From assembly GCF_002093665.1 (NCBI RefSeq), contig NZ_MRWE01000025.1, positions 1-64,000 on the forward strand: a stretch of 64,000 nt of DNA. Reading direction: 5' to 3'. This stretch comes from Rouxiella badensis (GTDB lineage: Bacteria > Pseudomonadota > Gammaproteobacteria > Enterobacterales > Enterobacteriaceae). This document shows positions 53,715-62,483 of the stretch, in pieces (the stretch's first letter is position 1; every line of letters begins with the position of its first letter). Under the pieces are notes generated by a model that was not told the DNA's origin, did not search any database, and saw only the letters and a list, made by a program, of their open reading frames with translations. The translations under genes were made by a program, and so were the position numbers.

Positions 53715-53724
53715 AAAACTCATT

Positions 53725-53756
53725 GCACTCCCGGAAGTGGTAGAGTCTGGGAGTGC
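53725..53756. terminator. Hairpin between the binding-protein gene and the HD-domain gene
   Basis: GCACTCCC (53725-53732) pairs with GGGAGTGC (53749-53756) around 16 bases, followed by a weak TATTTAAT tract. It lies between convergent genes. Confidence 0.6.
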
Positions 53757-53797
53757 TATTTAATAAAACTTAATTTAGTTGCGGCATTATTAAGTAA

Positions 53798-54406
53798 TTA
53801 CTTCAGCCAGCCCTGTTCGTGGGCATGGTTCAGATGCACCAGCAGGTGTTCCCACAGCAGTGGATTGATTTCACTGATAAAGGCGTTGCGAGACAGGACC
53901 TGCTCAAGACGGATGTTGTTTTCTACCCAGCTCTGGCCCTGATTATTAAGGTTCATTACCACCGGCAGAATGCGGTCGATGAGCAGCGCAAAACGCGCTT
54001 CGGGCGTTTCACCGGCTTCATATTCATTCCACAAATCTCTGAACTGCTGGCTCAGTGGCGCAGGCAGCATACCAAACAGGCGATCGGCCGCCTCAACCTC
54101 TTTAGCGTGGACCGCTTCACGCGCGGCAAGGTCATAGACCAGGACGTCACCGGCGTCGATCTCGACGATATCGTGCAGTAATGCCATACGAATAACTTTT
54201 TGTATATCAACGTCTTTTCCGGCAAATGGCGCCAGACTCATGGCCGCAACTGCAAAATGCCAGCTGTGCTCCGCCGAGTTTTCCTGACGCTGCGTACCCA
54301 GTACTTTGGTACGGCGTTGCACGCTTTTCAATTTATCGATTTCCATAAGAAATTGAAAAACCTCGGTCATCGGGCCGAAATTAAGTGCCGGGGAGGCTAC
54401 GGACAT
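53798..54406 (-). CDS. HD-domain phosphohydrolase (HDDC2-like)
   Basis: 202-residue protein with HD-domain residues in ENSAEHSWHFA, ALLHDIVEIDAGD and LLIDRILPV. It resembles the HD_3/HDDC2 family, members of which are deoxynucleoside 5'-monophosphatases, more than E. coli YfbR, from which it differs around the active site and in length. The substrate here is unproven. It is convergent with the GpdQ operon and has its own promoter region in the 314 bases before trhA. No signal peptide is seen. Confidence 0.72.
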   Translation of the reverse strand: MSVASPALNFGPMTEVFQFLMEIDKLKSVQRRTKVLGTQRQENSAEHSWHFAVAAMSLAPFAGKDVDIQKVIRMALLHDIVEIDAGDVLVYDLAAREAVHAKEVEAADRLFGMLPAPLSQQFRDLWNEYEAGETPEARFALLIDRILPVVMNLNNQGQSWVENNIRLEQVLSRNAFISEINPLLWEHLLVHLNHAHEQGWLK

Positions 54407-54720
54407 AATTACACCTTAGTCATTAGAGACGGCTGTTTCAGAAAAATCCTTGAATCTTGCATATTCAATGCATTTAAGCTCCTACGATAAAGCCTAAAAG
54501 CAAAAAAATCATGCTTTCACCCACTATTCATAACCCAATCGTCATAAAAATTTTTTAAGCTGAGATAAATAGCCTTACCGCACAATATGTAAAGATTGTT
54601 GAGTAGCGTTTACATCGCTTTATACAATATTTAAGCTTACACGTGTACACTGGAATCAATCTTGGATACAGTGCCGTTGCGCTTTAATGGTTTGTTTTCT
54701 GGTCTTAAGGGAATCAACGT
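54407..54720. other. Divergent intergenic region before trhA
   Basis: A 314-base AT-rich region between the HD-domain gene and trhA. Possible trhA promoter elements are TTGAGT (54599-54604) and TACAAT 18 bases later. A short palindrome TACACGTGTA lies near 54640. No open frame looks coding. Confidence 0.4.
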
Positions 54721-55368
54721 ATGGGTAAAGTTTCACCACAGGTTTATCCTCGGGCTGAAGAACTCGCCAACAGCCTCAGCCACGGTATTGGCGTGGTTTT
54801 CGGCATCGTTGGCCTGGTGCTTTTGCTGATGCAGGCGGTTAGCGCTAACGCAGGGACGATGGCAATCACCAGCTACAGTCTGTACGGCGGCAGCATGATA
54901 CTGCTGTTTTCAGCATCCACGCTCTACCACGCCATTGCACATGAGAAAGCCAAATACTGGCTAAAAAAACTCGACCATTGCGCTATTTATTTATTGATTG
55001 CAGGAACCTATACACCGTTCCTGCTGGTGGGGTTGGACTCCCCGCTGGCGAAAGGACTGATGGTCGTCATCTGGTCCATTGCCGCATTCGGCGTGCTGTT
55101 TAAACTGGCTTTTGCCCACCGTTTTGAAGTGTTATCGCTGGTGATTTACCTGACGATGGGCTGGTTGTCGCTGATAGTGATTTACCAGCTGGCGATGAAG
55201 CTTTCGCACGGCGGCGTGGTTCTGCTGGCGGCCGGGGGCATCATTTATACGCTGGGCGTAATTTTCTATGCTTCCAAGCGAATTCGCTTTGGGCACGCCA
55301 TCTGGCACGGTTTTGTACTGGGCGGCTGTTTCTGCCACTTCCTGGCTATTTATTACTACTTGCGTTAA
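54721..55368 (+). CDS. trhA: Hemolysin III-family membrane protein TrhA
   Basis: Also called YqfA. This 215-residue inner-membrane protein of the PAQR/hemolysin III family has seven helices. In E. coli the protein is linked to membrane energetics and fluidity regulation; haemolysis is not established. Conserved residues include NSLSHGIG (18-25), SASTLYH and the histidine cluster [22 protein letters not shown] at the C-terminus, probably a metal site. In E. coli ygfZ follows directly; here an M60-type protease gene lies between. Confidence 0.92.
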   Translation: MGKVSPQVYPRAEELANSLSHGIGVVFGIVGLVLLLMQAVSANAGTMAITSYSLYGGSMILLFSASTLYHAIAHEKAKYWLKKLDHCAIYLLIAGTYTPFLLVGLDSPLAKGLMVVIWSIAAFGVLFKLAFAHRFEVLSLVIYLTMGWLSLIVIYQLAMKLSHGGVVLLAAGGIIYTLGVIFYASKRIRFGHAIWHGFVLGGCFCHFLAIYYYLR

Positions 55369-55387
55369 ACAAAATTCTTTGCCTCGT

Positions 55388-55417
55388 AACAACGCCCTGG
55401 AATACGGGCGTTGTTCA
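55388..55417 (+). terminator. Rho-independent terminator after trhA
   Basis: AACAACGCCC (55388-55397) pairs perfectly with GGGCGTTGTT (55406-55415) around TGGAATAC. The T tract is short and interrupted. Confidence 0.75.
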
Positions 55418-55583
55418 TATTTTCTTCGCTATCTGCCCAGATGCCAGGGAAACTCCCCGACGCGCTGGGCCATTTTCTCACTTACCTGACAATAATTCCC
55501 GCGTTGCCTGGGAATATTCTCGGCCTCGACTCGTCTATATTAGCCCTCTATTTATTACAAAATGTAAATATAACGAGGATGCT

Positions 55584-58013
55584 ATGCCTAAACGGACTTT
55601 GTTTAAATATTCTGCACTGGCTTTATCACTATTTTTTGCTTATTCGGCCACGGCGAACGAAATTCTTCCCGCTCAACTTTCAGAGCAAACAGCTGCGGCC
55701 CGCGCTTCCATTGACCCGCCTCGTATATTCATTTTAGAGCAGCCCGGTAAGCCTGAAATCGTAGAGAAACAATACCGTTGGTACGATCAGTCACCTTTGC
55801 AATCAACCGGTTTTTGGGTTGAGCGTGGCGAGGCGGTAGTGATTAACCTCGATTATCAGGGGAGTGCAATAACGCCAGCGCCTGAATTTTTTGTCGACAC
55901 GCCGGATGACAGAACCAGGAAATTCGCGCATGCCTACAGGCAGCCCTTGAGAAAGGGGGAGAATATCCTCGTTTCAAACAGGAGCGGTATTCTGTATATC
56001 GCCAGTTTTAACGCGCCGATCGCCGGTGATATCAAGGTGAATATTCGCAGCGGAGGGAAGCCCTTTGCGCGTTTTGTATTGGGTGAACACAGCGCGCAGG
56101 ACTATCAACAAATGCTGAGAAAATTCGATGATATTCCTTACGTCGAATTAAAAAGTAATCGTGTACTGATCACCCTGCGCCGCACCGCCGCGATGAAAAA
56201 TATCGGCTCGGAAGGCCCAGAATCGGCTCTTAAAAGCTGGGATAAAATTGTGACGCTGGCTGAAAATCAGTACGGACTCACCAGCGAAAATATCAACAGC
56301 CCGCATCAGCGTATTCTTCACCGTTTTCACTGGCTCGATGGATTATCACTGCCTGGCGTTATCAATAATGACAGATGCGGCGGGGTTCTGAATTCGACCA
56401 CCTGGCGTCTGATGGCCTGCGCTGAGGGGCATCTAGGTTATGTCGTTAATAATAAAAATCTGGCTGGCGGCAATGGCTGGGGGCCATGGCATGAATTGGG
56501 CCATCAGTTCCAGATGATCCCGATGGACTGGGGTAGCTCGAGCAAGCCGGATAACATGACGGAGGTGGTGGTTAATCTGACTTCACTTTACGTGGAGCGC
56601 GAGCTTGGCATCAATCCGCGTTTGGAAAAAGACAAACACTGGGACGAGCAAGTGTTCCCATATCTCAATAAATCCAGTCGGGATTACCATAATCTCAACA
56701 GCCAGTATGCTAAGGTCGCCATGCTCTGGCAACTGGATCTCACCTTTGGCAAAGACTTTTATGCTCGGCTTGGCAAGCTCTACCGCGAAATTCCGAAAAA
56801 TCAGCAGCCTGATGACAGCGCCCAAAAAGTTCAGCGCTTTATTCTGGAGACCAGTCGTGTGAGTGGGTACAACCTGATCCCGTTTTTTGAAAAATGGGGA
56901 CTGCCGCTAACGCAAGCAACCCGTCAAAACGTGAATGGACTGGCCCTGAAAAAGCTGGAGGTGCCGATATGGGAAAACCGCGACAGCGACGTACGTTATG
57001 ACCTTTCGCAGAGCGTAGAAATACCCCTCTCCGACACCTTGCGTAATGCGGGCGCGGAAAGCGGCGATCTGTCCGCCTGGCATCTTGATAAGGGCCAGTT
57101 CCGAGTGATTACGACTCAGGACGGGATTAAAGCCGCAGAAGGAAAATATTTCTTCACCGCTCGTCTCAGCGACAGCGCTGCCGGCAACGACCGTCAGGAT
57201 CTGATGAGTCAAAGCATCGCGCTGGACAAAGATAAGGTGAGCCAGGGAAAATCTTCAGTAATCCTGACCTTTAAGAGCAACGGATGGGGTGACGGCGATT
57301 ATGGCAAGGTGACGCTAATTGCACGCGACGCGCAGGGCAATACGCTTGAGGCCAAAGATCTCGATACCAAACACCCGCGTAATCGCTGGCTTGATAATAA
57401 ATTAGTGATGGTGTTACCGGCGGACAGTACCTCTCTGACCTTACAAGTTCAAGCGACCAAGGTTAGCGGGCAGATATCTGATGTCCATTTCGATAACTTT
57501 GTGCTGAAGATTGAACAGACCGACAGCGATAAGCCAGACAATGCGGCACCGATTGCGAAAGCTTCGGCAAACCCGGCAATACTGACAGGGGCAGGGAAGA
57601 TTACCCTCTCAGCCTCTGGAAGCTATGATCCTGACGGTGATGCACTGCGCTATAAATGGAAACAGGTGGCTGGCCCAACGGTATCGCTCAATGGGGGCAA
57701 TACGATACAGGCGACGGCTCAGCTTGCTGCCGTGAAGCAGAAAACGCTCTATGGCTTTGAGGTCACGGTCACCGACACGGTAGGCGCATATGACACGCGC
57801 ACGGTGAGCATGACTCAACAGCCCGCGGCCGTAAGTTCAACCCCGGCATGGGAGCGTTCGACCACTTATAAACTTCCCTGTGTGAAAGTCTCTTATCAGG
57901 GCAAAGAATGGCTGAATGGATGGTGGACGCAGGGCGACTTACCTGGAGCGGGAGGGACCTGGGCCGTTTGGCGTGAGGTCGGTTCATCGAGCATGCACGG
58001 CATATGCAAATAA
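55584..58013 (+). CDS. Secreted M60-type zinc metalloprotease with CBM
   Basis: 809-residue exported protein with a signal peptide ending ATA (about residue 24). The catalytic region has HELGH (303-307) and a downstream glutamate E327 in MTEVVVN, as in peptidase M60 (enhancin/mucinase-like gluzincins). A second part, 488-809, holds a jelly-roll-like region, a PKD-like domain (about 655-745) and a CBM5/12-like domain (755-800, WWTQG and WREVG). Two cysteines (C766, C808) may form a disulphide. The C-terminal part is shared with the broken protease at 18.4-21.0 kb. M60 enzymes often cut mucin-type glycoproteins, so host mucus or chitin-rich surfaces are possible targets. It is followed by a strong terminator. 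Confidence 0.85.
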   Translation: MPKRTLFKYSALALSLFFAYSATANEILPAQLSEQTAAARASIDPPRIFILEQPGKPEIVEKQYRWYDQSPLQSTGFWVERGEAVVINLDYQGSAITPAPEFFVDTPDDRTRKFAHAYRQPLRKGENILVSNRSGILYIASFNAPIAGDIKVNIRSGGKPFARFVLGEHSAQDYQQMLRKFDDIPYVELKSNRVLITLRRTAAMKNIGSEGPESALKSWDKIVTLAENQYGLTSENINSPHQRILHRFHWLDGLSLPGVINNDRCGGVLNSTTWRLMACAEGHLGYVVNNKNLAGGNGWGPWHELGHQFQMIPMDWGSSSKPDNMTEVVVNLTSLYVERELGINPRLEKDKHWDEQVFPYLNKSSRDYHNLNSQYAKVAMLWQLDLTFGKDFYARLGKLYREIPKNQQPDDSAQKVQRFILETSRVSGYNLIPFFEKWGLPLTQATRQNVNGLALKKLEVPIWENRDSDVRYDLSQSVEIPLSDTLRNAGAESGDLSAWHLDKGQFRVITTQDGIKAAEGKYFFTARLSDSAAGNDRQDLMSQSIALDKDKVSQGKSSVILTFKSNGWGDGDYGKVTLIARDAQGNTLEAKDLDTKHPRNRWLDNKLVMVLPADSTSLTLQVQATKVSGQISDVHFDNFVLKIEQTDSDKPDNAAPIAKASANPAILTGAGKITLSASGSYDPDGDALRYKWKQVAGPTVSLNGGNTIQATAQLAAVKQKTLYGFEVTVTDTVGAYDTRTVSMTQQPAAVSSTPAWERSTTYKLPCVKVSYQGKEWLNGWWTQGDLPGAGGTWAVWREVGSSSMHGICK

Positions 58014-58048
58014 CCCGCCTTAGATTACAGGCGTAAAGTAATCATCGA

Positions 58049-58095
58049 CAGCGGCGGCCAAGAGGGATTTCCCTGTTGGCCGCCGCTGGCTTTTT
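58049..58095. terminator. Rho-independent terminator after the M60-type protease gene
   Basis: CAGCGGCGGCCAA (58049-58061) and TTGGCCGCCGCTG (58076-58088) are a perfect 13-pair stem around 14 bases, followed by GC and T5 (58091-58095). It lies between convergent genes. Confidence 0.9.
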
Positions 58096-58124
58096 GACTT
58101 CTATTACACGGGGAGCTGCCAGAA

Positions 58125-59117
58125 TTACTTGGCTTCTTCCAGAGAGTAAGGCAGCGGCTGAATGCGCAGGGCGCTCCCTGCGTCATCACGCACGCGCAGC
58201 AGGCTGTCGGCTTCCAGATCGTTATTCAGCACCGCCTGAACCCATACCGCGCCGTCGTTGAGCTGAATCGCCGCCAGCACCGTACCGGTACGACGCCAGT
58301 TTTCACCCAGCTGTAACTCGAGGTCATCACCGGCGGCGGGCACTTTGCTGCCTTTACCTGCTAGCCAGTAGAGCGCACGCTTATTTGCGCCGCGATACTT
58401 GGCGCGCGCCACCATTTCTTGACCGGCGTAGCAGCCTTTAGTGAAGCTGATGCCTTCAAGGGCCTGAATGTTGGTGGCCTGTGGGATGAACTGCACGCTG
58501 TTGGCACTATCAATAATCGGGAAACCGGCTTCGATATCCAGCGCCAGCCACTGTTGGCTGTCGTTCAACTGCGCCTGTTCACCCATCTCTAGCGTCAGCT
58601 GCTGCGCCTTCTCAGGGCTGGTGACCACCAGATAACGGTCCGCTGGCAGAGACAGGTACAGCAGAGTGGTTTCGTCTTGCTGAACGACCGGCGTTGCGGC
58701 GTCTGGCAGCGTGGCAAAAATACCTTTCAGCGCTGCGCTAGCCTGAAAACCGGCGACGCCGAGCAGCACGACGTCGTCGTCGGCGGTGAAGGTAATTTTA
58801 GAAAACACCGCGTACTTCTTCATCTCGGTGAGCTGATTGTCACGCAGGTTGCGGCGTTCGATAAACGCCATGCCGTCGCCGCGTTCAAACAGACGCATGT
58901 TGCTCCACATTTTGCCTTTAGCATCACAGTGGGCACAAAGCACGTGCTGTTCCGGCGCGAGTTTTTCGACGTCGGTGGTGACTTGCCCCTGCAAATACTT
59001 AATCGTGTCGGCTCCGGTCAGCGTTACCAGCGCCCAGTCTTCCAGCGAGATAATGGTCAGCGGAAGGTGGGATGATGATGAAGGCTTTTGCGGAGGAAAC
59101 GGATACTTGTACGTCAT
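58125..59117 (-). CDS. ygfZ: tRNA-modifying protein YgfZ
   Basis: Folate-binding protein of 330 residues, related to GcvT, needed for the maturation or repair of certain iron-sulphur enzymes such as MiaB. The key motif KGCYAGQE lies at 227-234, with the functional cysteine C229 (C228 in E. coli). It is divergent from sdhE across about 277 bases. It resumes E. coli order after the inserted M60-type gene. Confidence 0.94.
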   Translation of the reverse strand: MTYKYPFPPQKPSSSSHLPLTIISLEDWALVTLTGADTIKYLQGQVTTDVEKLAPEQHVLCAHCDAKGKMWSNMRLFERGDGMAFIERRNLRDNQLTEMKKYAVFSKITFTADDDVVLLGVAGFQASAALKGIFATLPDAATPVVQQDETTLLYLSLPADRYLVVTSPEKAQQLTLEMGEQAQLNDSQQWLALDIEAGFPIIDSANSVQFIPQATNIQALEGISFTKGCYAGQEMVARAKYRGANKRALYWLAGKGSKVPAAGDDLELQLGENWRRTGTVLAAIQLNDGAVWVQAVLNNDLEADSLLRVRDDAGSALRIQPLPYSLEEAK

Positions 59118-59394
59118 GATATGTCCTAATCCAAAGCTGCTGATGTAGGGAGGTATACAGGCATGGTAAAAGAGCCGAACCGCTTTGAAAACACTTATTC
59201 ATACTCTTTAGAGGATGTCTCGCATCGATTGCTTAGTTGTTACCGATGCTGCGAGGGTTTTTGCGGCACGTTACCCAAAAATGAACTTCCTGTGACATCG
59301 TTACACTGAATAGTTACGCCAGAACTCGTCAGGCTGCTAGAATCAGCTCCGCATCATAAAAAATAACGCTTCTGCTTAAATGGATACCCGCACA

Positions 59395-59661
59395 ATGGAT
59401 ATAAACAACAAACCCCGCATCCACTGGGCCTGTCGTCGCGGCATGAAAGAGCTGGACCTTGCCATCCTGCCGTTCTTTGAATATGAGTTCGACACCCTAA
59501 GTGATGAAGACAAGCAGCAGTTCGCCCGACTGCTTGAATGTGACGACCCAGACCTTTTTAACTGGCTGATGAACTACGGCGAGCCGAACGATCTCGAGTT
59601 GAAGCGCATGGTTAACCTGATTCAGACACGAAACAAACAACGTGGCCCTGTGGCAATGTGA
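59395..59661 (+). CDS. sdhE: FAD assembly factor SdhE
   Basis: Also YgfY. This 88-residue cytoplasmic protein promotes covalent flavinylation of succinate dehydrogenase and fumarate reductase. The essential RGMKE (RGxxE) motif and [17 protein letters not shown] are present. I start at ATG 59395, matching E. coli, rather than the in-frame ATG at 59380. It overlaps ygfX by 20 bases. Confidence 0.95.
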   Translation: MDINNKPRIHWACRRGMKELDLAILPFFEYEFDTLSDEDKQQFARLLECDDPDLFNWLMNYGEPNDLELKRMVNLIQTRNKQRGPVAM

Positions 59662-60109
59662 TTTAAGGGTGTCATGGCGCAGTCAGCTGTTTTCGCTGGC
59701 GGTGCATGGCATTCTTATTCTGCTGATTCTTCTGGCTCCCTGGCCGCCCGACGACTGGATGATTTGGCTGATACTGCTAATTATTGTGGTCTCTCAGTCA
59801 ATACGCAGCCAGCGGCGCATCAGTGCGCGCCAGGGTGAAATCAGCCTTCTTGCTCAGGACAGACTGCTGTGGCGTAAACAGGAATGGAAAATTAAGCAGC
59901 CGGTCTGGATGATAGACAGCGGTATACTGCTCTCGCTGAGGCGTGAACGCACCGGCCATGGCTGGCGTCAGGCGCTGCGCGGCAAGAAACACAAACTTTG
60001 GCTGGCTTCTGACAGCATGAGTCAGGAGGAGTGGCGGCATCTGCGGCAGATATTATTGACCGGCAAGCGCGACGCGGCACCGGCCAATAATAATCACCAC
60101 CCGCTGTAA
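59642..60109 (+). CDS. ygfX: Membrane protein YgfX (CptA)
   Basis: 155-residue inner-membrane protein with two close helices near the N-terminus (about 17-53) and a cytoplasmic tail. It begins with GTG at 59642 inside sdhE, giving [15 protein letters not shown], like E. coli, which also uses [19 protein letters not shown] and [20 protein letters not shown] are conserved. E. coli CptA was described as a toxin affecting MreB and FtsZ. In Serratia YgfX works with SdhE to influence prodigiosin production. The tail is somewhat longer here. Confidence 0.93.
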   Translation: MALWQCDLRVSWRSQLFSLAVHGILILLILLAPWPPDDWMIWLILLIIVVSQSIRSQRRISARQGEISLLAQDRLLWRKQEWKIKQPVWMIDSGILLSLRRERTGHGWRQALRGKKHKLWLASDSMSQEEWRHLRQILLTGKRDAAPANNNHHPL

Positions 60110-60130
60110 AGAGCACGGCGGGGACACGGA

Positions 60131-60649
60131 TTACAGCAGCGCATCCATTTCGAGCAAGATTTGATCGCACCACTGCTGAAGGCGATCTTCGCTTAGCTCG
60201 AACTGATTAACCTCATCGAGCGCCAGCCCGACAAAATGCTTGCCGTCGGCGCTAAGCGGTTTTGGGCTGGTGAATTCGAAGCCTTCGGTTGGCCAGAAGC
60301 CAATGAACTGCACGCCGAGCGGCAGCAGTCGGTCATACAGCATACCGAGAGCGTCGAGGAACCATTCGCCGTAACCTAGCTGGTCGCCCATTCCGTACAT
60401 GGCAACAATTTTCCCACGCAGGTTTAGGGTAGCGAGTTGCTCCCAGACGGCTTCCCAGTCTTCCTGAATTTCGCCAAAGTCCCAGGTCGGGATGCCGAGG
60501 ATCAGAATCTCGTAATCCTCCATCCGCGAAGGCTCGACATCTTTTAAATTGTGCAGATCCACCAGGTCTTCACCCAGAATTTCACGGATTTTTTCCGCCG
60601 CCATCTCGGTGTAACAGGTGCTTGAACCGTAGAAAAGACCAATCTTCAT
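60131..60649 (-). CDS. fldB: Flavodoxin 2
   Basis: FMN-binding electron carrier of 172 residues. The phosphate-binding loop [12 protein letters not shown] (4-15), [14 protein letters not shown] and the [12 protein letters not shown] segment match FldB rather than FldA. I start at ATG 60649. It is divergent from xerD across 132 bases and convergent with ygfX, as in E. coli. Confidence 0.94.
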   Translation of the reverse strand: MKIGLFYGSSTCYTEMAAEKIREILGEDLVDLHNLKDVEPSRMEDYEILILGIPTWDFGEIQEDWEAVWEQLATLNLRGKIVAMYGMGDQLGYGEWFLDALGMLYDRLLPLGVQFIGFWPTEGFEFTSPKPLSADGKHFVGLALDEVNQFELSEDRLQQWCDQILLEMDALL

Positions 60650-60781
60650 TCTTGCTGCCACTGTCGGTAAAAATTATTGAATGGCGTTGAGTGTACCAGA
60701 ATTGTCTCCGTTTAAGGCATAATGCGCGGGTATAACCCTGACCTTAAGCCAAATCCTGTCTGCAGGATAAAAGGAGTAGAA

Positions 60782-61687
60782 GTGCCCAAATCAGACGATG
60801 GCCAGATGTTGGTCGAACAGTTTCTCGACGCGCTGTGGCTTGAGAGAAACCTTGCCGAAAATACCCTGGCTTCTTATCGTCTGGATCTGAAGTCTTTGCT
60901 GGGTTGGCTTGAACATAGTCAAACAGACCTGCTTCGGGTCAAGTCGTTTGAGCTACAGTCCTTTTTGGCCGAACGCGTTGAAGGCGGGTACAAGGCAACC
61001 AGTTCGGCACGTTTACTGAGCGCGATGCGACGTTTTTTCCAATATTTGAACCGCGAATCGCTGCGCGAAGACGACCCGACCGCGCTACTTTCTTCTCCTA
61101 AACTCCCGCAACGCTTACCAAAAGACCTCAGTGAGGCCCAGGTTGAGTCGCTGCTTGCCGCGCCCAGTACAGAAATTCCTCTGGAACTAAGAGATAAGTC
61201 TATGCTCGAGCTCCTGTATGCTACTGGCCTCCGCGTTTCCGAGCTTGTGGGTTTGACGTTGAGCGACATCAGTCTGCGTCAGGGAGTGGTGCGAGTTATA
61301 GGTAAAGGTGACAAAGAACGACTGGTTCCGCTGGGTGAAGAAGCGGTGTACTGGCTTGAAAATTATCTCGAGCACGGCAGGCCGTGGATGCTTAACGGAC
61401 AATCATTGGATATCGTGTTCCCCAGCAGTCGTGGTCAAAAAATGACGCGCCAGACGTTTTGGCATCGTATCAAACACTACGCCGTACTTGCCGGTATTGA
61501 CGCCGACAGACTCTCGCCTCACGTTTTACGCCACGCCTTTGCTACCCATCTATTGAACCACGGGGCAGACTTGCGTGTCGTACAGATGCTTCTAGGTCAT
61601 AGCGACCTGTCGACCACTCAAATTTACACCCATGTAGCAACGGAGCGTTTAAAGCAGCTACATCAACAACATCACCCTCGTGCGTGA
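60782..61687 (+). CDS. xerD: Site-specific tyrosine recombinase XerD
   Basis: Partner of XerC at the dif site, resolving chromosome dimers with FtsK. I start at GTG 60782, five bases after AAGGAG (60771-60776), giving 301 residues against 298 in E. coli; the upstream frame is not conserved. All six catalytic residues are in place: R151, K175, H247, R250, H273 and Y282, each three higher than E. coli. It leads xerD-dsbC-recJ. Confidence 0.96.
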   Translation: MPKSDDGQMLVEQFLDALWLERNLAENTLASYRLDLKSLLGWLEHSQTDLLRVKSFELQSFLAERVEGGYKATSSARLLSAMRRFFQYLNRESLREDDPTALLSSPKLPQRLPKDLSEAQVESLLAAPSTEIPLELRDKSMLELLYATGLRVSELVGLTLSDISLRQGVVRVIGKGDKERLVPLGEEAVYWLENYLEHGRPWMLNGQSLDIVFPSSRGQKMTRQTFWHRIKHYAVLAGIDADRLSPHVLRHAFATHLLNHGADLRVVQMLLGHSDLSTTQIYTHVATERLKQLHQQHHPRA

Positions 61688-61713
61688 ACCGGGGGAGAAC
61701 AAAGGACGTAACG

Positions 61714-62421
61714 ATGAAAAAAACTCTACTGGTGCTGACCCTGGTAACCTCGGGACTGGCCAATGTCGCGCACGCCGAGGAGGCTTCTCTGAAGGCTACC
61801 CTTAACAAAATCGGCCTCGAAAATCCTGAAGTAAAGGCCTCTCCTGTCAAAGGATTAAAAACGGTAACCACGCCAAAGGGCGTGATTTATGTCAGCGAAG
61901 ATGGCAAATATGTGCTGCAGGGTCCACTCTATGACGTCAGCGGCGAGCGCCCGGTGAATCTCAGCAATCAGCCTCTGGTCAACAAGCTGAACGCGATGCA
62001 AAACGAGATGATCATCTACAAGGCGGCTAAAGAGCAGCGCGTGATAACCGTGTTCACCGACATTACCTGCGGCTACTGTCATAAACTGCACCAGCAGATA
62101 AAAGGCTATAACGATCTGGGGATTACCGTTCGTTATCTTGCTTACCCGCGCGCCGGCGTTGACTCGGAAACGGGCAAACAGATGCAGTCAATCTGGAATA
62201 CTGCCGATCGTAAGAAAGCGCTGGACGAAGCGATACGAGGTGAGAAGGTTTCGCCGATTGCCAAAACCGCTGACAGCAAGGTCGATATCGCCAGACAGTT
62301 TGAACTGGGCCAGCAAATGGGCGTAACCGGTACGCCGGCTGTGGTGCTGGAAGACGGTACGCTGGTGCCAGGCTATCAGCCGCCGGAATCCATGGCGGCT
62401 ATGCTTGGCATCAAGGCATAA
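61714..62421 (+). CDS. dsbC: Protein disulphide isomerase DsbC
   Basis: Periplasmic dimeric isomerase that corrects wrong disulphides, kept reduced by DsbD. I start at ATG 61714, giving 235 residues with a signal peptide ending AHA (about 21). The active site is C119-G-Y-C122. The dimerisation domain precedes the thioredoxin domain. Unusually, E. coli's second, structural disulphide (C141-C163 of the mature protein) is missing: the region reads WNTADRKKALD and no other cysteine exists in the mature protein. TGTPAVVLEDGTLVPGY is conserved. It is followed by recJ. Confidence 0.94.
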   Translation: MKKTLLVLTLVTSGLANVAHAEEASLKATLNKIGLENPEVKASPVKGLKTVTTPKGVIYVSEDGKYVLQGPLYDVSGERPVNLSNQPLVNKLNAMQNEMIIYKAAKEQRVITVFTDITCGYCHKLHQQIKGYNDLGITVRYLAYPRAGVDSETGKQMQSIWNTADRKKALDEAIRGEKVSPIAKTADSKVDIARQFELGQQMGVTGTPAVVLEDGTLVPGYQPPESMAAMLGIKA

Positions 62422-62483
62422 GACATTAACGGGCGAGCCGAGAGAGAATCAGCTCGTTCAAAAAATATAGGTGGTTGATTTTC

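Noticed and set aside
53798-54406. HD-domain gene called yfbR
   Set aside because: Apart from general HD-domain residues the sequence does not follow E. coli YfbR, and the genomic place is different.
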